In this document: positions 1 through 7,241 of the stretch, piece after piece
Layout of the letters: each line of letters starts with the position of its first letter
Numbering within the stretch: position 1 is the first letter of the stretch
Origin: CAZGLR01 sp964526635
GTDB taxonomy: Bacteria > Zixibacteria > MSB-5A5 > GN15 > JAAZOE01
Reading direction: 5' to 3'
Assembly (NCBI GenBank): GCA_964526635.1
Contig: CAZGLR010000107.1
Coordinates: forward strand, 1 to 11,426
DNA: 11,426 nucleotides
The notes under the pieces: generated by a model
Databases searched by the model: none
The model's input: only the letters and a program-made list of their open reading frames with translations
Told to the model about the DNA's origin: nothing
Program-made: the position numbers and the translations under genes

Positions 1-200
1 TGAAATGGGGTCTGGTCTTTACCCTCTCGGGGCTGGGGTGGATTATTGCCCAGATATTGCCCTACAGCCTGCGCGAAGATATGATCCTCGGCATCCTGCT
101 GATCTCCGCAGGTATTGGTTTGGTAACCTACTATTTTATCGCCAATATCGCCAAGAGGCGGGCCGAGCAGCGGGGCGAAGGACAACAGCCGATGTCATAA
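1..200 (+). CDS. C-terminal fragment of a small two-helix membrane protein
   Basis: The frame is open from the left edge (first full codon at 3) to TAA at 198-200, giving the last 65 residues of a protein whose start lies outside the window. Two hydrophobic stretches are visible. One starts at the edge (GLVFTLSGLGWIIAQILP) and the other follows a short charged turn (SLRED), reading ILGILLISAGIGLVTYYFIA. A basic, hydrophilic tail (AKRRAEQRGEGQQ) ends the protein and would sit in the cytoplasm by the positive-inside rule. A strong terminator follows 30 bp downstream, so this gene ends its own transcript and is probably not part of the respiratory operon. The two-helix hairpin faintly resembles small DUF6249-like proteins, but I cannot assign a family. 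Function unknown. Confidence 0.7.
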   Translation, partial: KWGLVFTLSGLGWIIAQILPYSLREDMILGILLISAGIGLVTYYFIANIAKRRAEQRGEGQQPMS

Positions 201-230
201 AACCCGGCGTCAACATACCGCAATCACCTT

Positions 231-268
231 TACCCGATGATTTCATACCGGTCATCGGGTATTTTTTT
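231..268 (+). terminator. Rho-independent terminator after the 5' gene
   Basis: A perfect 10-bp inverted repeat (TACCCGATGA at 231-240 and TCATCGGGTA at 252-261) encloses an 11-nt loop and is followed at once by seven T residues (262-268). Stem, loop and U-tract all fit an intrinsic terminator on the + strand. It sits 30 bp after the stop of the upstream membrane-protein gene and separates that gene from ctaB, so ctaB needs its own promoter downstream. Confidence 0.9.
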
Positions 269-279
269 GCTTGAAATGT

Positions 280-309
280 TTGCCTGACCAATGTTGTCTG
301 ATTATATTC
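280..309 (+). promoter_or_regulatory. Weak sigma70-like promoter candidate upstream of ctaB
   Basis: TTGCCT at 280-285 and TATATT at 304-309 are 18 bp apart, just after the upstream terminator, so a ctaB promoter is expected about here. The match is modest, and the -10/-35 consensus may differ in this lineage. The leader from here to 494 would be about 180 nt long. Apart from short open frames without credible ribosome sites, I see no gene in 201-493. Confidence 0.25.
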
Positions 310-485
310 CCTGCCTGAAAAGGTATCATGATATTGGGGGAATGCTTCAGTTTGTTTCAAGCCAGCGCCGGTCCGGCAGTATTCGACGAAATCCTTGTGC
401 GACAACAAAAAAACAAATTGATGGTGAGAGATATCCGTATTATCGGTAATATTTCCTGCGACGGGGGATTTCGACGGTGAACAAT

Positions 486-500
486 CCGGCAGAATGCCGG
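486..500 (+). repeat. Inverted repeat covering the ctaB start codon
   Basis: CCGGCA (486-491) and TGCCGG (495-500) are perfect inverted repeats separated by three bases. The ATG at 494-496 lies in the loop and the 3' arm. In the mRNA this would make a short GC-rich hairpin that hides the first ctaB start codon. It may lower initiation at 494 and favour the in-frame ATGs at 503 or 515, or it may be chance. Confidence 0.4.
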
Positions 501-1465
501 TTATGGATCATATTATGCGCTTCTTGAATAATAACAGCAAAGCGGCGGCGGCTGCCGGTGAGAGAGCACAATCGAGAGCAGCCGATCTGGCCTTAACCGC
601 CCGCCTGAAATATTTTTTCCAGTTAACCAAACCATCGATCATGCTGCTAATCCTCGTGACCGGGGCCACCGCGCTGATTCTTGAAGGCAGTTTTATTGTT
701 CAGCCGGATAAGTTCCTCCTGTTTATGCTGGGGCTTTATCTGACCGGTGGCGCGGCCAATGCGCTCAATCAGTATTTTGAACGAGATATCGACAGTCGCA
801 TGACGCGCACCAGCCATCGGCGACCACTGCCGACCGGCCGTCTGACGCCCACGAGCGCTCTGGTATTTTCTCTGTCGATTGGTGTGGCCGGTATCGTGCT
901 GTTTGCCTTCGTCTTCAACTGGCTGACCGCGGCCCTGGCATTGGGGACGATCCTTTTCTACAGCCTGTTTTATACTCTTGTCCTGAAGCCGACAACACCG
1001 CAAAATATCGTTATTGGTGGTATTGCCGGCGCTATGGCCCCGGTGGGGGCGTGGACAGCGGCCACGGGTGCGACCGCCCTGACGCCGTGGATTTTGTTTC
1101 TGATTGTCCTGCTCTGGACACCGCCGCATTTCTGGGCGCTGGCCATTTGTTTCCGCGATGATTATAAAAAATCGGGCCTGCCCATGCTGCCGGTCGTCAA
1201 GGGAACCAGTCGGACGTTGTTTGAAATCATGATGTACACTATGATCCTGGTGCCGCTTTCGCTGACCTATACGATTTTCGCTACGGGCGGATGGTTTTAT
1301 CTGGTCACGGCGACTATTCTGGGGGTACTTTTTTTCCAGCGGGTTTATATTGCGGTCCGTGAAAAGACACATCCGGCCATATGGCGCGTGTTTGGATTCT
1401 CGATTTTGTATCTGTTTGGATTGTTTTTGTCGATGATTGTTGACAAATATGTTGCAGTCTTGTAG
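494..1465 (+). CDS. ctaB: Protoheme IX farnesyltransferase (heme O synthase)
   Basis: CtaB/CyoE, a UbiA-family polytopic membrane prenyltransferase, adds a farnesyl group to heme b to make heme O, the precursor of heme A in aa3/caa3 oxidases. Both conserved Asp-rich regions are present: NQYFERDID with DSRMTRT at about 92-105, and TPPHFWALAICFRDDYKKSG at 209-228, followed by LPMLPV. Several hydrophobic helices fill residues 46-320. The 323-residue length is slightly above usual because of a hydrophilic, Ala-rich N-terminal extension of about 40 residues. The start is uncertain. ATG at 494 is the first in frame but lacks a well-spaced ribosome site, and ATGs at 503 and 515 are alternatives that would shorten the extension. 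The gene lies 143 bp upstream of actA on the same strand. Its role fits the caa3 oxidase genes at the other end of the cluster. No ctaA (heme A synthase) is visible here. Confidence 0.95.
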   Translation: MPVMDHIMRFLNNNSKAAAAAGERAQSRAADLALTARLKYFFQLTKPSIMLLILVTGATALILEGSFIVQPDKFLLFMLGLYLTGGAANALNQYFERDIDSRMTRTSHRRPLPTGRLTPTSALVFSLSIGVAGIVLFAFVFNWLTAALALGTILFYSLFYTLVLKPTTPQNIVIGGIAGAMAPVGAWTAATGATALTPWILFLIVLLWTPPHFWALAICFRDDYKKSGLPMLPVVKGTSRTLFEIMMYTMILVPLSLTYTIFATGGWFYLVTATILGVLFFQRVYIAVREKTHPAIWRVFGFSILYLFGLFLSMIVDKYVAVL

Positions 1466-1516
1466 TTAGCCTGTCAAGGATGGGATTAAAGGGCACGAAG
1501 ATAGTCGATTTTTCGC

Positions 1517-1544
1517 TTTGTTTCCGGCGCTGAATCTATATATT
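1517..1544 (+). promoter_or_regulatory. Possible promoter of the act operon
   Basis: The 143-bp gap 1466-1608 is the only sizeable gap between ctaB and the right edge. It holds an AT-rich element, TATATT (1539-1544, overlapping TATATA at 1537-1542), with a poor -35-like TTTGTT at 1517-1522, 16 bp upstream. Position supports a promoter here, but the -35 match is weak. I see no terminator after ctaB, so transcription could also run through from ctaB. Confidence 0.25.
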
Positions 1545-1608
1545 GGCGCAATTACGCTCTCTGGGAGGGGTAAAACAAGAGAGGTAACCGACAGCAGGAT
1601 GAGCATTC

Positions 1609-2256
1609 GTGGCACAAATATTTCCTGAATGGTCTAATAAATTTCCGGCCCTCACGGTCGCCGGGGCAATCCTGGCGCTCTTTGTTGTGGTCTGGTTTTT
1701 CTGGTATTATGGTTCCCCGGTGTATCTTGAGGTTGGGTATCGCCCCGATCAGCCGGTGCCATACAGCCATAAATTGCATGTCGGCGAACTTGGTCTGGAT
1801 TGCCGCTATTGCCATTCAACTGTGGAAAATTCGGCTCACGCCAACGTTCCTCCGACCCAGACCTGCATGAATTGCCATACCCTGATTCTGACCGAAAGCG
1901 AGAAGCTGCTCCCGGTGCGGGAAAGCTGGGCGACCGGTCAGCCGATACCGTGGGTGCGAGTGCATAACCTTCCTGATTATGCCTATTTTAATCATGCCGC
2001 GCATCTCAATGCCGGCATCGGCTGTGCCAGTTGTCATGGGCGGGTCGATCAAATGGAAAAAGTCATGCAGGTGGAAGAGTTGTCGATGGGCTGGTGCCTG
2101 GATTGCCATCGCAACCCGGAAGACCATATTCGTCCCCGCGACGAATTGACCAACATGGGCTGGATGCCGCCGAAAGATCAGGCCGAATTCGCTCGCCGCG
2201 TAATTGAAGAGAAGCAAATCAGTCCACCGGAAGATTGTTCGGGATGTCATCGATGA
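1609..2256 (+). CDS. actA: ACIII pentaheme cytochrome c subunit ActA
   Basis: Membrane-anchored multiheme cytochrome c of Alternative Complex III, expected to take electrons from the ActB iron-sulfur clusters and hand them to ActE or to the oxidase. Five CXXCH heme-binding motifs are present in 215 residues: CRYCH 65-69, CMNCH 86-90, CASCH 139-143, CLDCH 163-167 and CSGCH 210-214. This matches the five hemes known for ActA. Residues about 13-35 form one hydrophobic helix that anchors the protein, with the heme domain on the periplasmic side. The region before the first motif (PYSHKLHV) and NHAAH supply His residues typical of distal ligands. The start is GTG at 1609, with AGGA at 1596-1599 eight to nine bases upstream. 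The last heme motif ends one residue before the stop, and the stop overlaps the probable actB start as ATGA. Confidence 0.93.
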   Translation: MAQIFPEWSNKFPALTVAGAILALFVVVWFFWYYGSPVYLEVGYRPDQPVPYSHKLHVGELGLDCRYCHSTVENSAHANVPPTQTCMNCHTLILTESEKLLPVRESWATGQPIPWVRVHNLPDYAYFNHAAHLNAGIGCASCHGRVDQMEKVMQVEELSMGWCLDCHRNPEDHIRPRDELTNMGWMPPKDQAEFARRVIEEKQISPPEDCSGCHR

Positions 2257-5200
2257 TGGAAAAATTACCACAGTCCTCGGGAAAAGCCTATTGGCGCAGC
2301 CTTGAAGAACTGGCTGAGTCGCCGGAGTTTACTCGTTTTCTCGAAGCGGAGTTTCCCTCGGTTGCTGATGAGGCAAAGGGTGGAAATGTTTCCCGCCGCC
2401 GTTTTCTGGGACTGATGGGAGCGTCGATGGCTCTGGCCGGTCTGGCCGGATGCCGCCGTCCGGTGGAAAAGATTATTCCCTACGTGGCTCAGCCGGAAGA
2501 AGTGATTCCCGGCGTGGCCTCCTATTATGCCACGACGATGCCATGGGGTCTTTCGCCTTTGGGACTGCTGATCGAAAGTCACGAGGGGCGCCCAACCAAA
2601 ATTGAGGGCAATCCCCAGCATCCTGCCACCCGCGGTAAATCGAGTGCCTTCGCCCAGTCTGAGCTTCTTGCCCTGTATGATCCCGATCGTTCCCGGCAGG
2701 TGCTCAACAATGGCGCCGAATCGAGCTGGGCTGATTTCGTCTCCTTCTGGCGAGACCGGTTTGCTTCGTTTGTCGAAAACGATGGTCGCGGTCTGGCGGT
2801 GCTGACTGAACCGTTTTCATCACCGACACTGGCGCGGCTGCGCGATGATTTCATAAAGGAATTCCCCCGGGCGCACTTTGTGGCGCTTGATCCTATCAGC
2901 GACGATGGCGCTGTTGCCGGCGGACGGTTTTTATCCGGTAACAACAATATCCTCTATCCGGAATATCGTTACGATACCGCCAAGGTTATTCTGGCCCTCG
3001 ATGCCGACCTGTTTGTGACCGAAACCGATGCTATCGCCAATGCGCGCCGTTTTGCCGACGGACGCCGTATTACCGACGACCACGACAGCATGAGTCGCTT
3101 CTATGTGGTTGAGCCTGATTTCACCACCGCCGGCGGGATGGCTGATCATCGCCTGCGGGTCAATCGCGGCATGATCGGAGCGTTTGTCGCCGCCCTCGGC
3201 TGGAAACTGAATCAACTCGGCGCCGATATACCGGGCTTCGATTTCCAAAGCGATCCCAATCAGGAATATGGCTTTGACGAGAAATGGCTCTCGGTGGCTG
3301 CTCGTGATCTGATGGATCACAGGGGATCATCGCTTCTGGTAGTCGGGCGCAGCCAGGGCGATATAGTGCATCAGATGGTCGCGCAGATCAATGCCGGATT
3401 GAACAATATCGGCAAGACAGTAGTGTATCGCCGCCTTCCCGATGCCCAGGTATCAGATCGAACTGCGATGATGCAACTGGTCAGCGATATGAATCAGGGC
3501 AATGTGGAAACCCTGGTGATTATCGGCGGTAACCCGGTGTATTCGTCCTCAGGCGAATACGGCTTCGGCGAGGCTATGAAGAAAGTCCCCACGACAGTTC
3601 ATCTGTCGTCCTATGTGGATGAAACATCCGCCGTGGTCACCTGGCATATACCGCGCGCCCATTTCCTGGAACACTGGGGTGATGCCCGTGCTGTCGATGG
3701 CAGCCGCAGTATCGTGCAACCGTTGATTGCGCCATTGTTTAACGGCAAGAGCGATGTCGAAGTGCTTGATATCCTCTCCCACGGCCGTGATCGTCGGGGA
3801 TATGAAATTATCCGGGAAACATGGCAGACGATGTTACCGTCGGACAGCTTTGAGAAGGAATGGCGCACAATCGTTCATGATGGCATCAAGAGTAACGACA
3901 GTCCTGATCCGGTCAGATTATCCGTCCGCCGGGAAGCATCATTTACAAGGCCACAGGTCCGTAAGCCGGAGAACAATCAAGTAGAAGTTTGCTTTGTGCC
4001 ATCGCATGCCACATACGACGGCCGCTATGCCAATATTGGCTGGATGCAGGAATTGCCGCATCCGGTCAGCAAACTGACCTGGGACAGCGCGGCATGTATG
4101 AGCAATCTCACCGCCAAAAAGCTCGGTATCTCAAATGGTGATTTAGTCAGCCTTGATCTCGGCGGCAAAAACGTCGAATTGCCTGCCTGGATTGTCCCCG
4201 GAATTGCGGAGAACAGTTTGATTGTGCCATTGGGGTACGGCCGCACACGAGCCGGGCATGTCGGCGATGCGGTAGGTGTTGATCTGTATCCCTATCGCAA
4301 AGGCGATGCGCTCAATGTTCTCATGAATGTCAGCGTTGTGAAGACTGGGCAGACGTATCCGCTGGCCTCGACTCAGGATCATGGCGCCATGGAAGGCCGA
4401 GCGATTGTCCGCGAAGCCCCGCTGGATTACTATAAGGAGCATCCGGATTTTGCCCGCAGGATGGTTGAGCATCCGGAGTTGAAAAGCATCTATGGCGAGT
4501 ACGATTATTCAAAGGGCTATCAGTGGGGGATGGCTATTGACCTGACCTCATGTGTCGGATGTAATGCGTGTACTATCGCGTGCCAGAGCGAAAACAACAT
4601 CCCGGTGGTCGGCAAGGATCGGGTGATGAATGGTCGCGAGATGCACTGGATACGGCTCGATCGGTATTATACCGGTGACAGCGAAAATCCTGAGATGGTC
4701 TTTCAGCCGTTGACCTGTCAGCACTGCGAAACAGCGCCATGTGAAGCGGTCTGTCCGGTGGCCGCGACCGTGCATGATAACGAGGGCCTGAATGTGATGG
4801 CCTATAACCGCTGTATCGGAACGCGGTATTGTTCGAACAACTGCCCTTACAAGGTGCGGCGCTTCAACTTCTTCAATTACAACAAGAACATCCCGGAAGT
4901 GGTGCAGATGGCCAAGAACCCCGATGTCACTGTTCGTTTCCGCGGGGTTATGGAAAAATGTACGTTCTGTACGCAGCGAATCAACAAGGCCAAGATCACC
5001 GCCAAGCTGGAAGACCGGACAGTTACCGACAAGGATTTACAGACAGCCTGCCAGCAGGCTTGTCCGGCGGATGCGATCAAATTCGGCAATATCAATGACC
5101 CGGAGAGTGCCGTTGCCAAAGCACGGAAATCGCATCGCGCCTATGAGCTCCTGGCTGAATTCAATACCCGGCCGCGCAATTCATTTCTGGCCCGAATCCG

Positions 5201-5294
5201 TAATCCGCATCCCGATCTGGCGGAACCATTTGAACTGAAAATACATGATGATCACAGCAAGAAAGACACTGAGTCCGGAGAATCGCATCATTAA
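2253..5294 (+). CDS. actB: ACIII iron-sulfur / molybdopterin-like subunit ActB (single chain)
   Basis: Large peripheral subunit of Alternative Complex III, 1013 residues from ATG 2253. The N-terminus (WRSLEEL...FPS) with SRRRFLG at 47-53 is the extended Tat signal of MoCo/4Fe-4S ACIII proteins. LAGC ends at Cys67, a lipobox-like site. Residues about 70-740 resemble a molybdopterin oxidoreductase, with a dinucleotide-binding-type domain near 580-690; known ActB proteins lack the cofactor. Residues about 750-1013 form an NrfC/PsrB-like ferredoxin domain with Cys sets at 767/770/773/777, 822/825/830/834, 854/860/864 and 903/906/933/937. That is 15 Cys, fitting three [4Fe-4S] and one [3Fe-4S]; the third set has Thr857 where a fourth Cys would be. 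The frame is open from TTG 2235 and ATG 2244, but 2253 is preferred because it makes an ATGA overlap with the actA stop and has GGGA about eight bases upstream. Confidence 0.94.
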   Translation: MMEKLPQSSGKAYWRSLEELAESPEFTRFLEAEFPSVADEAKGGNVSRRRFLGLMGASMALAGLAGCRRPVEKIIPYVAQPEEVIPGVASYYATTMPWGLSPLGLLIESHEGRPTKIEGNPQHPATRGKSSAFAQSELLALYDPDRSRQVLNNGAESSWADFVSFWRDRFASFVENDGRGLAVLTEPFSSPTLARLRDDFIKEFPRAHFVALDPISDDGAVAGGRFLSGNNNILYPEYRYDTAKVILALDADLFVTETDAIANARRFADGRRITDDHDSMSRFYVVEPDFTTAGGMADHRLRVNRGMIGAFVAALGWKLNQLGADIPGFDFQSDPNQEYGFDEKWLSVAARDLMDHRGSSLLVVGRSQGDIVHQMVAQINAGLNNIGKTVVYRRLPDAQVSDRTAMMQLVSDMNQGNVETLVIIGGNPVYSSSGEYGFGEAMKKVPTTVHLSSYVDETSAVVTWHIPRAHFLEHWGDARAVDGSRSIVQPLIAPLFNGKSDVEVLDILSHGRDRRGYEIIRETWQTMLPSDSFEKEWRTIVHDGIKSNDSPDPVRLSVRREASFTRPQVRKPENNQVEVCFVPSHATYDGRYANIGWMQELPHPVSKLTWDSAACMSNLTAKKLGISNGDLVSLDLGGKNVELPAWIVPGIAENSLIVPLGYGRTRAGHVGDAVGVDLYPYRKGDALNVLMNVSVVKTGQTYPLASTQDHGAMEGRAIVREAPLDYYKEHPDFARRMVEHPELKSIYGEYDYSKGYQWGMAIDLTSCVGCNACTIACQSENNIPVVGKDRVMNGREMHWIRLDRYYTGDSENPEMVFQPLTCQHCETAPCEAVCPVAATVHDNEGLNVMAYNRCIGTRYCSNNCPYKVRRFNFFNYNKNIPEVVQMAKNPDVTVRFRGVMEKCTFCTQRINKAKITAKLEDRTVTDKDLQTACQQACPADAIKFGNINDPESAVAKARKSHRAYELLAEFNTRPRNSFLARIRNPHPDLAEPFELKIHDDHSKKDTESGESHH

Positions 5295-5310
5295 GGTAAC
5301 AGGATAAATC

Positions 5311-6699
5311 GTGGCGAACGCAGTAACAAAAGAGGCTTTACACACCGAAGAGCCGCTGGTTGAGGGTAACCCGAGTTTTTCGGATGTTACCGAGAAGATC
5401 AGCCATCTGGCCGAACGCAAGATTTCATTGTGGTGGTATCCTGCATTCGGTGTTTCTTCCCTGCTGGCGCTGGTAATGTTTGCGTCGATCGGCTACCTGG
5501 TCTGGGAAGGTATCGGTATCTGGGGTGTCAACAACCCGGTTGGCTGGGGTTGGGCTATTGTTAATTTCGTCTTCTGGGTCGGTATCGGGCATGCCGGGAC
5601 GCTGATCTCAGCCATTCTGTTTTTGCTGCGGCAAAAATGGCGGACCTCGATCAACCGTTTTGCCGAAGCGATGACACTTTTCGCGGTGACTTGCGCGTTG
5701 ATTTTCCCCGGCATTCATGTCGGTCGCATCTGGGTGGCGTATTTCATGTTCCCGCTGCCTAATTCGATGCATATCTGGCCAAATTTCCGCAGCCCGTTGC
5801 TGTGGGACGTTTTTGCAGTCGGCACATATTTCACAGCTTCATTACTGTTCTGGTATGTTGGCCTGATTCCTGACCTGGCTACCTTGCGGGACCGGGCCAA
5901 AAACCGTATCCGCAAAATTGTTCTGGGCATCCTATCGGTTGGATGGCGCGGTGGCAATCGGCAATGGAAGCACTATGAACTGGCCTATTTGATTCTGGCC
6001 GGTATTTCAACCCCGCTGGTATTGTCGGTACACTCAGTGGTGTCGACTGACTTTGCGATCAGTATTCTGCCCGGATGGCACACGACAATATTCCCGCCCT
6101 ATTTTGTGGCCGGAGCGATTTTCTCGGGGTTTGCCATGGTCATGACCCTGGCGATAATCACCCGCAAAATTTTCAATCTCGAAGGCTATATCACGATGGG
6201 CCATCTCGAGAAAATGAATAAGATCATGCTGTTGACCGGTATGATGGTCGGATATGCCTATTCAATTGAATTTTTCATCGCCTGGTACAGCGGCAATATT
6301 TACGAAGTTTTCGCCTTTATCAATCGCGCCACAGGTCCTTATGCCTGGGCGTACTGGACAATGATTTCCTGCAATGTCCTGGTCCCGCAATTGTTCTGGT
6401 TCAAAAGACTGCGCCGTTCGATACCGGTCATGTTTGTGGCCTCGATTCTGATTAATGTCGGGATGTGGTTCGAGCGGTTCGTGATTGTAGTGTCTTCGCT
6501 GGCCCAGGATTTTCTGCCATCGAGTTGGGATTATTATTCACCGACTATCTGGGATATCAGTATTTTTGTGGGATCATTCGGGCTGTTTTTCGCGCTGTTT
6601 TTGTTGTTTGTTCGCTTTGTCCCGATTATCGCGATTTCTGAAGTGAAGAATGTCCTGCCACAGGCTGATCCTCATCATGGGGGAGGTGCTCATGAGTGA
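5311..6699 (+). CDS. actC: ACIII NrfD-like integral membrane subunit ActC
   Basis: NrfD/PsrC-family subunit, 462 residues with about ten hydrophobic helices, expected to form the menaquinol-oxidising core beside the ActB clusters. Conserved polar residues sit in helices where known ActC proteins bind quinol: His136 in GIHVGRIW, Asp166 in LLWDVFAVG, and His241/Asp247 in VHSVVSTDFA. The 30-residue His-Asp spacing matches what I recall for Rhodothermus ActC (His139, Asp169). The N-terminal 40 residues are hydrophilic, and the C-terminus is His-rich (DPHHGGGAHE). The start is GTG 5311, with AGGA at 5300-5303 seven bases upstream, 16 bp after the actB stop. The stop overlaps the actD start by 8 bp, indicating coupled translation. 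It is distinguished from ActF by its longer length and by its position directly after actB. Confidence 0.93.
   Translation: MANAVTKEALHTEEPLVEGNPSFSDVTEKISHLAERKISLWWYPAFGVSSLLALVMFASIGYLVWEGIGIWGVNNPVGWGWAIVNFVFWVGIGHAGTLISAILFLLRQKWRTSINRFAEAMTLFAVTCALIFPGIHVGRIWVAYFMFPLPNSMHIWPNFRSPLLWDVFAVGTYFTASLLFWYVGLIPDLATLRDRAKNRIRKIVLGILSVGWRGGNRQWKHYELAYLILAGISTPLVLSVHSVVSTDFAISILPGWHTTIFPPYFVAGAIFSGFAMVMTLAIITRKIFNLEGYITMGHLEKMNKIMLLTGMMVGYAYSIEFFIAWYSGNIYEVFAFINRATGPYAWAYWTMISCNVLVPQLFWFKRLRRSIPVMFVASILINVGMWFERFVIVVSSLAQDFLPSSWDYYSPTIWDISIFVGSFGLFFALFLLFVRFVPIIAISEVKNVLPQADPHHGGGAHE
6682..6688 (+). promoter_or_regulatory. Strong Shine-Dalgarno that fixes the actD start
   Basis: GGAGGTG at 6682-6688 is a near-perfect anti-16S match inside the 3' end of actC. 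The GGAGG core lies five bases before ATG 6692 but 14 before the next in-frame ATG (6701), so 6692 is the start. The frame is also open to an ATG at 6650, which would add 14 residues and overlap actC far more. That reading is rejected. Confidence 0.75.
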
Positions 6700-7240
6700 G
6701 ATGACCAGAGAAACCAGAACTCACGGTATCATGGCCTTTTTCGAATCATCGGGGGACCTGCTTGTCGCCGCCAAAAAAACCCGTGATGCCGGATATACCA
6801 AATTCGACGCGCACTCACCATTTCCGATTCACGGCATGGATGACGCGATGGGGCTCAAACGTTCACCATTGGGCTGGATCTGCGGTTTGTCGGCCTTGAT
6901 TCTGGGGAGCGGATTGTTGGCCCTGCAATGGTGGACCTCGGCCGTTGACTACAAGCTGGTAATCTCGGGCAAGCCCCTGTTCAGTTTCCAGGCCTATGTC
7001 CCGGTGACGTTTGCCGGCGCTGTCATCGGCGGAGCCTTTGCAGCGGTGCTGGGGATGATGATCCTCAACGGCCTGCCGAGACCATTTCATCCGCTGTTTT
7101 ACTCCGACTCCTTTGAGAAATTCAGCGACGATGGATTTCTCGTCAGTATCGAAGCCGATGATCCCAAATTCGATGAGCGGGAAACAAAAGCATTCCTTGA
7201 ATCAATCGGCGGCAAAAACATTGAGGTGGTCAGGGGCTGA
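6692..7240 (+). CDS. actD: ACIII subunit ActD (DUF3341 family)
   Basis: Small membrane subunit of Alternative Complex III, 182 residues, in the DUF3341 family. The N-terminal domain (HGIMAFFESSGDLLVAAKK, then GYTKFDAHSPFPIHGMDDAM) is the family's hallmark. Two helices follow at about 58-80 and 103-125, with the intervening SGKPLFSFQAYVPVTF loop typical of ActD. The C-terminal part (RPFHPLFYSDSF, then DDGFLVSIEADD) is soluble and ferredoxin-fold-like in known structures. It carries no cofactor motif and is thought to stabilise the ActC/ActF membrane core. Position between actC and actE is the standard order. The start at 6692 is set by the strong ribosome site; the ORF overlaps actC by 8 bp and ends one base before the actE ATG. 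Confidence 0.92.
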   Translation: MSEMTRETRTHGIMAFFESSGDLLVAAKKTRDAGYTKFDAHSPFPIHGMDDAMGLKRSPLGWICGLSALILGSGLLALQWWTSAVDYKLVISGKPLFSFQAYVPVTFAGAVIGGAFAAVLGMMILNGLPRPFHPLFYSDSFEKFSDDGFLVSIEADDPKFDERETKAFLESIGGKNIEVVRG

Positions 7241-7241
7241 T

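Noticed and set aside
367..377. Palindrome GCCGGTCCGGC in the ctaB leader
   Set aside because: One short GC-rich palindrome with a single-base centre and no second copy. It is not enough to call an operator.
342..449. 35-codon open frame in the ctaB leader
   Set aside because: GGGGG lies one base from the ATG, too close for a ribosome site, and the peptide is basic and featureless.
421..480. 19-codon open frame before ctaB
   Set aside because: No ribosome site and no recognisable peptide. It is noted only because its stop overlaps a GTG with a better-spaced site.
647..1372. 241-codon open frame on the minus strand opposite ctaB
   Set aside because: Its product is rich in Arg, Gln and His with no hydrophobic core or motif, and it lies fully opposite a clear CtaB. 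It is a codon-bias shadow.
1526..1549. Direct repeat GGCGC flanking the AT-rich element before actA
   Set aside because: Five-base repeats are common by chance in this base composition; no further symmetry is seen.
2253..5294. ActB as a catalytic molybdenum oxidoreductase
   Set aside because: The N-terminal region resembles that superfamily, but its neighbours and extended Tat signal place it in ACIII, where the domain is known to lack the cofactor.
7113..7241. Upstream extension of the ActE frame through the end of actD
   Set aside because: It would put about 43 hydrophilic residues before the lipoprotein signal. ATG 7242 has a good ribosome site and directly follows the actD stop.
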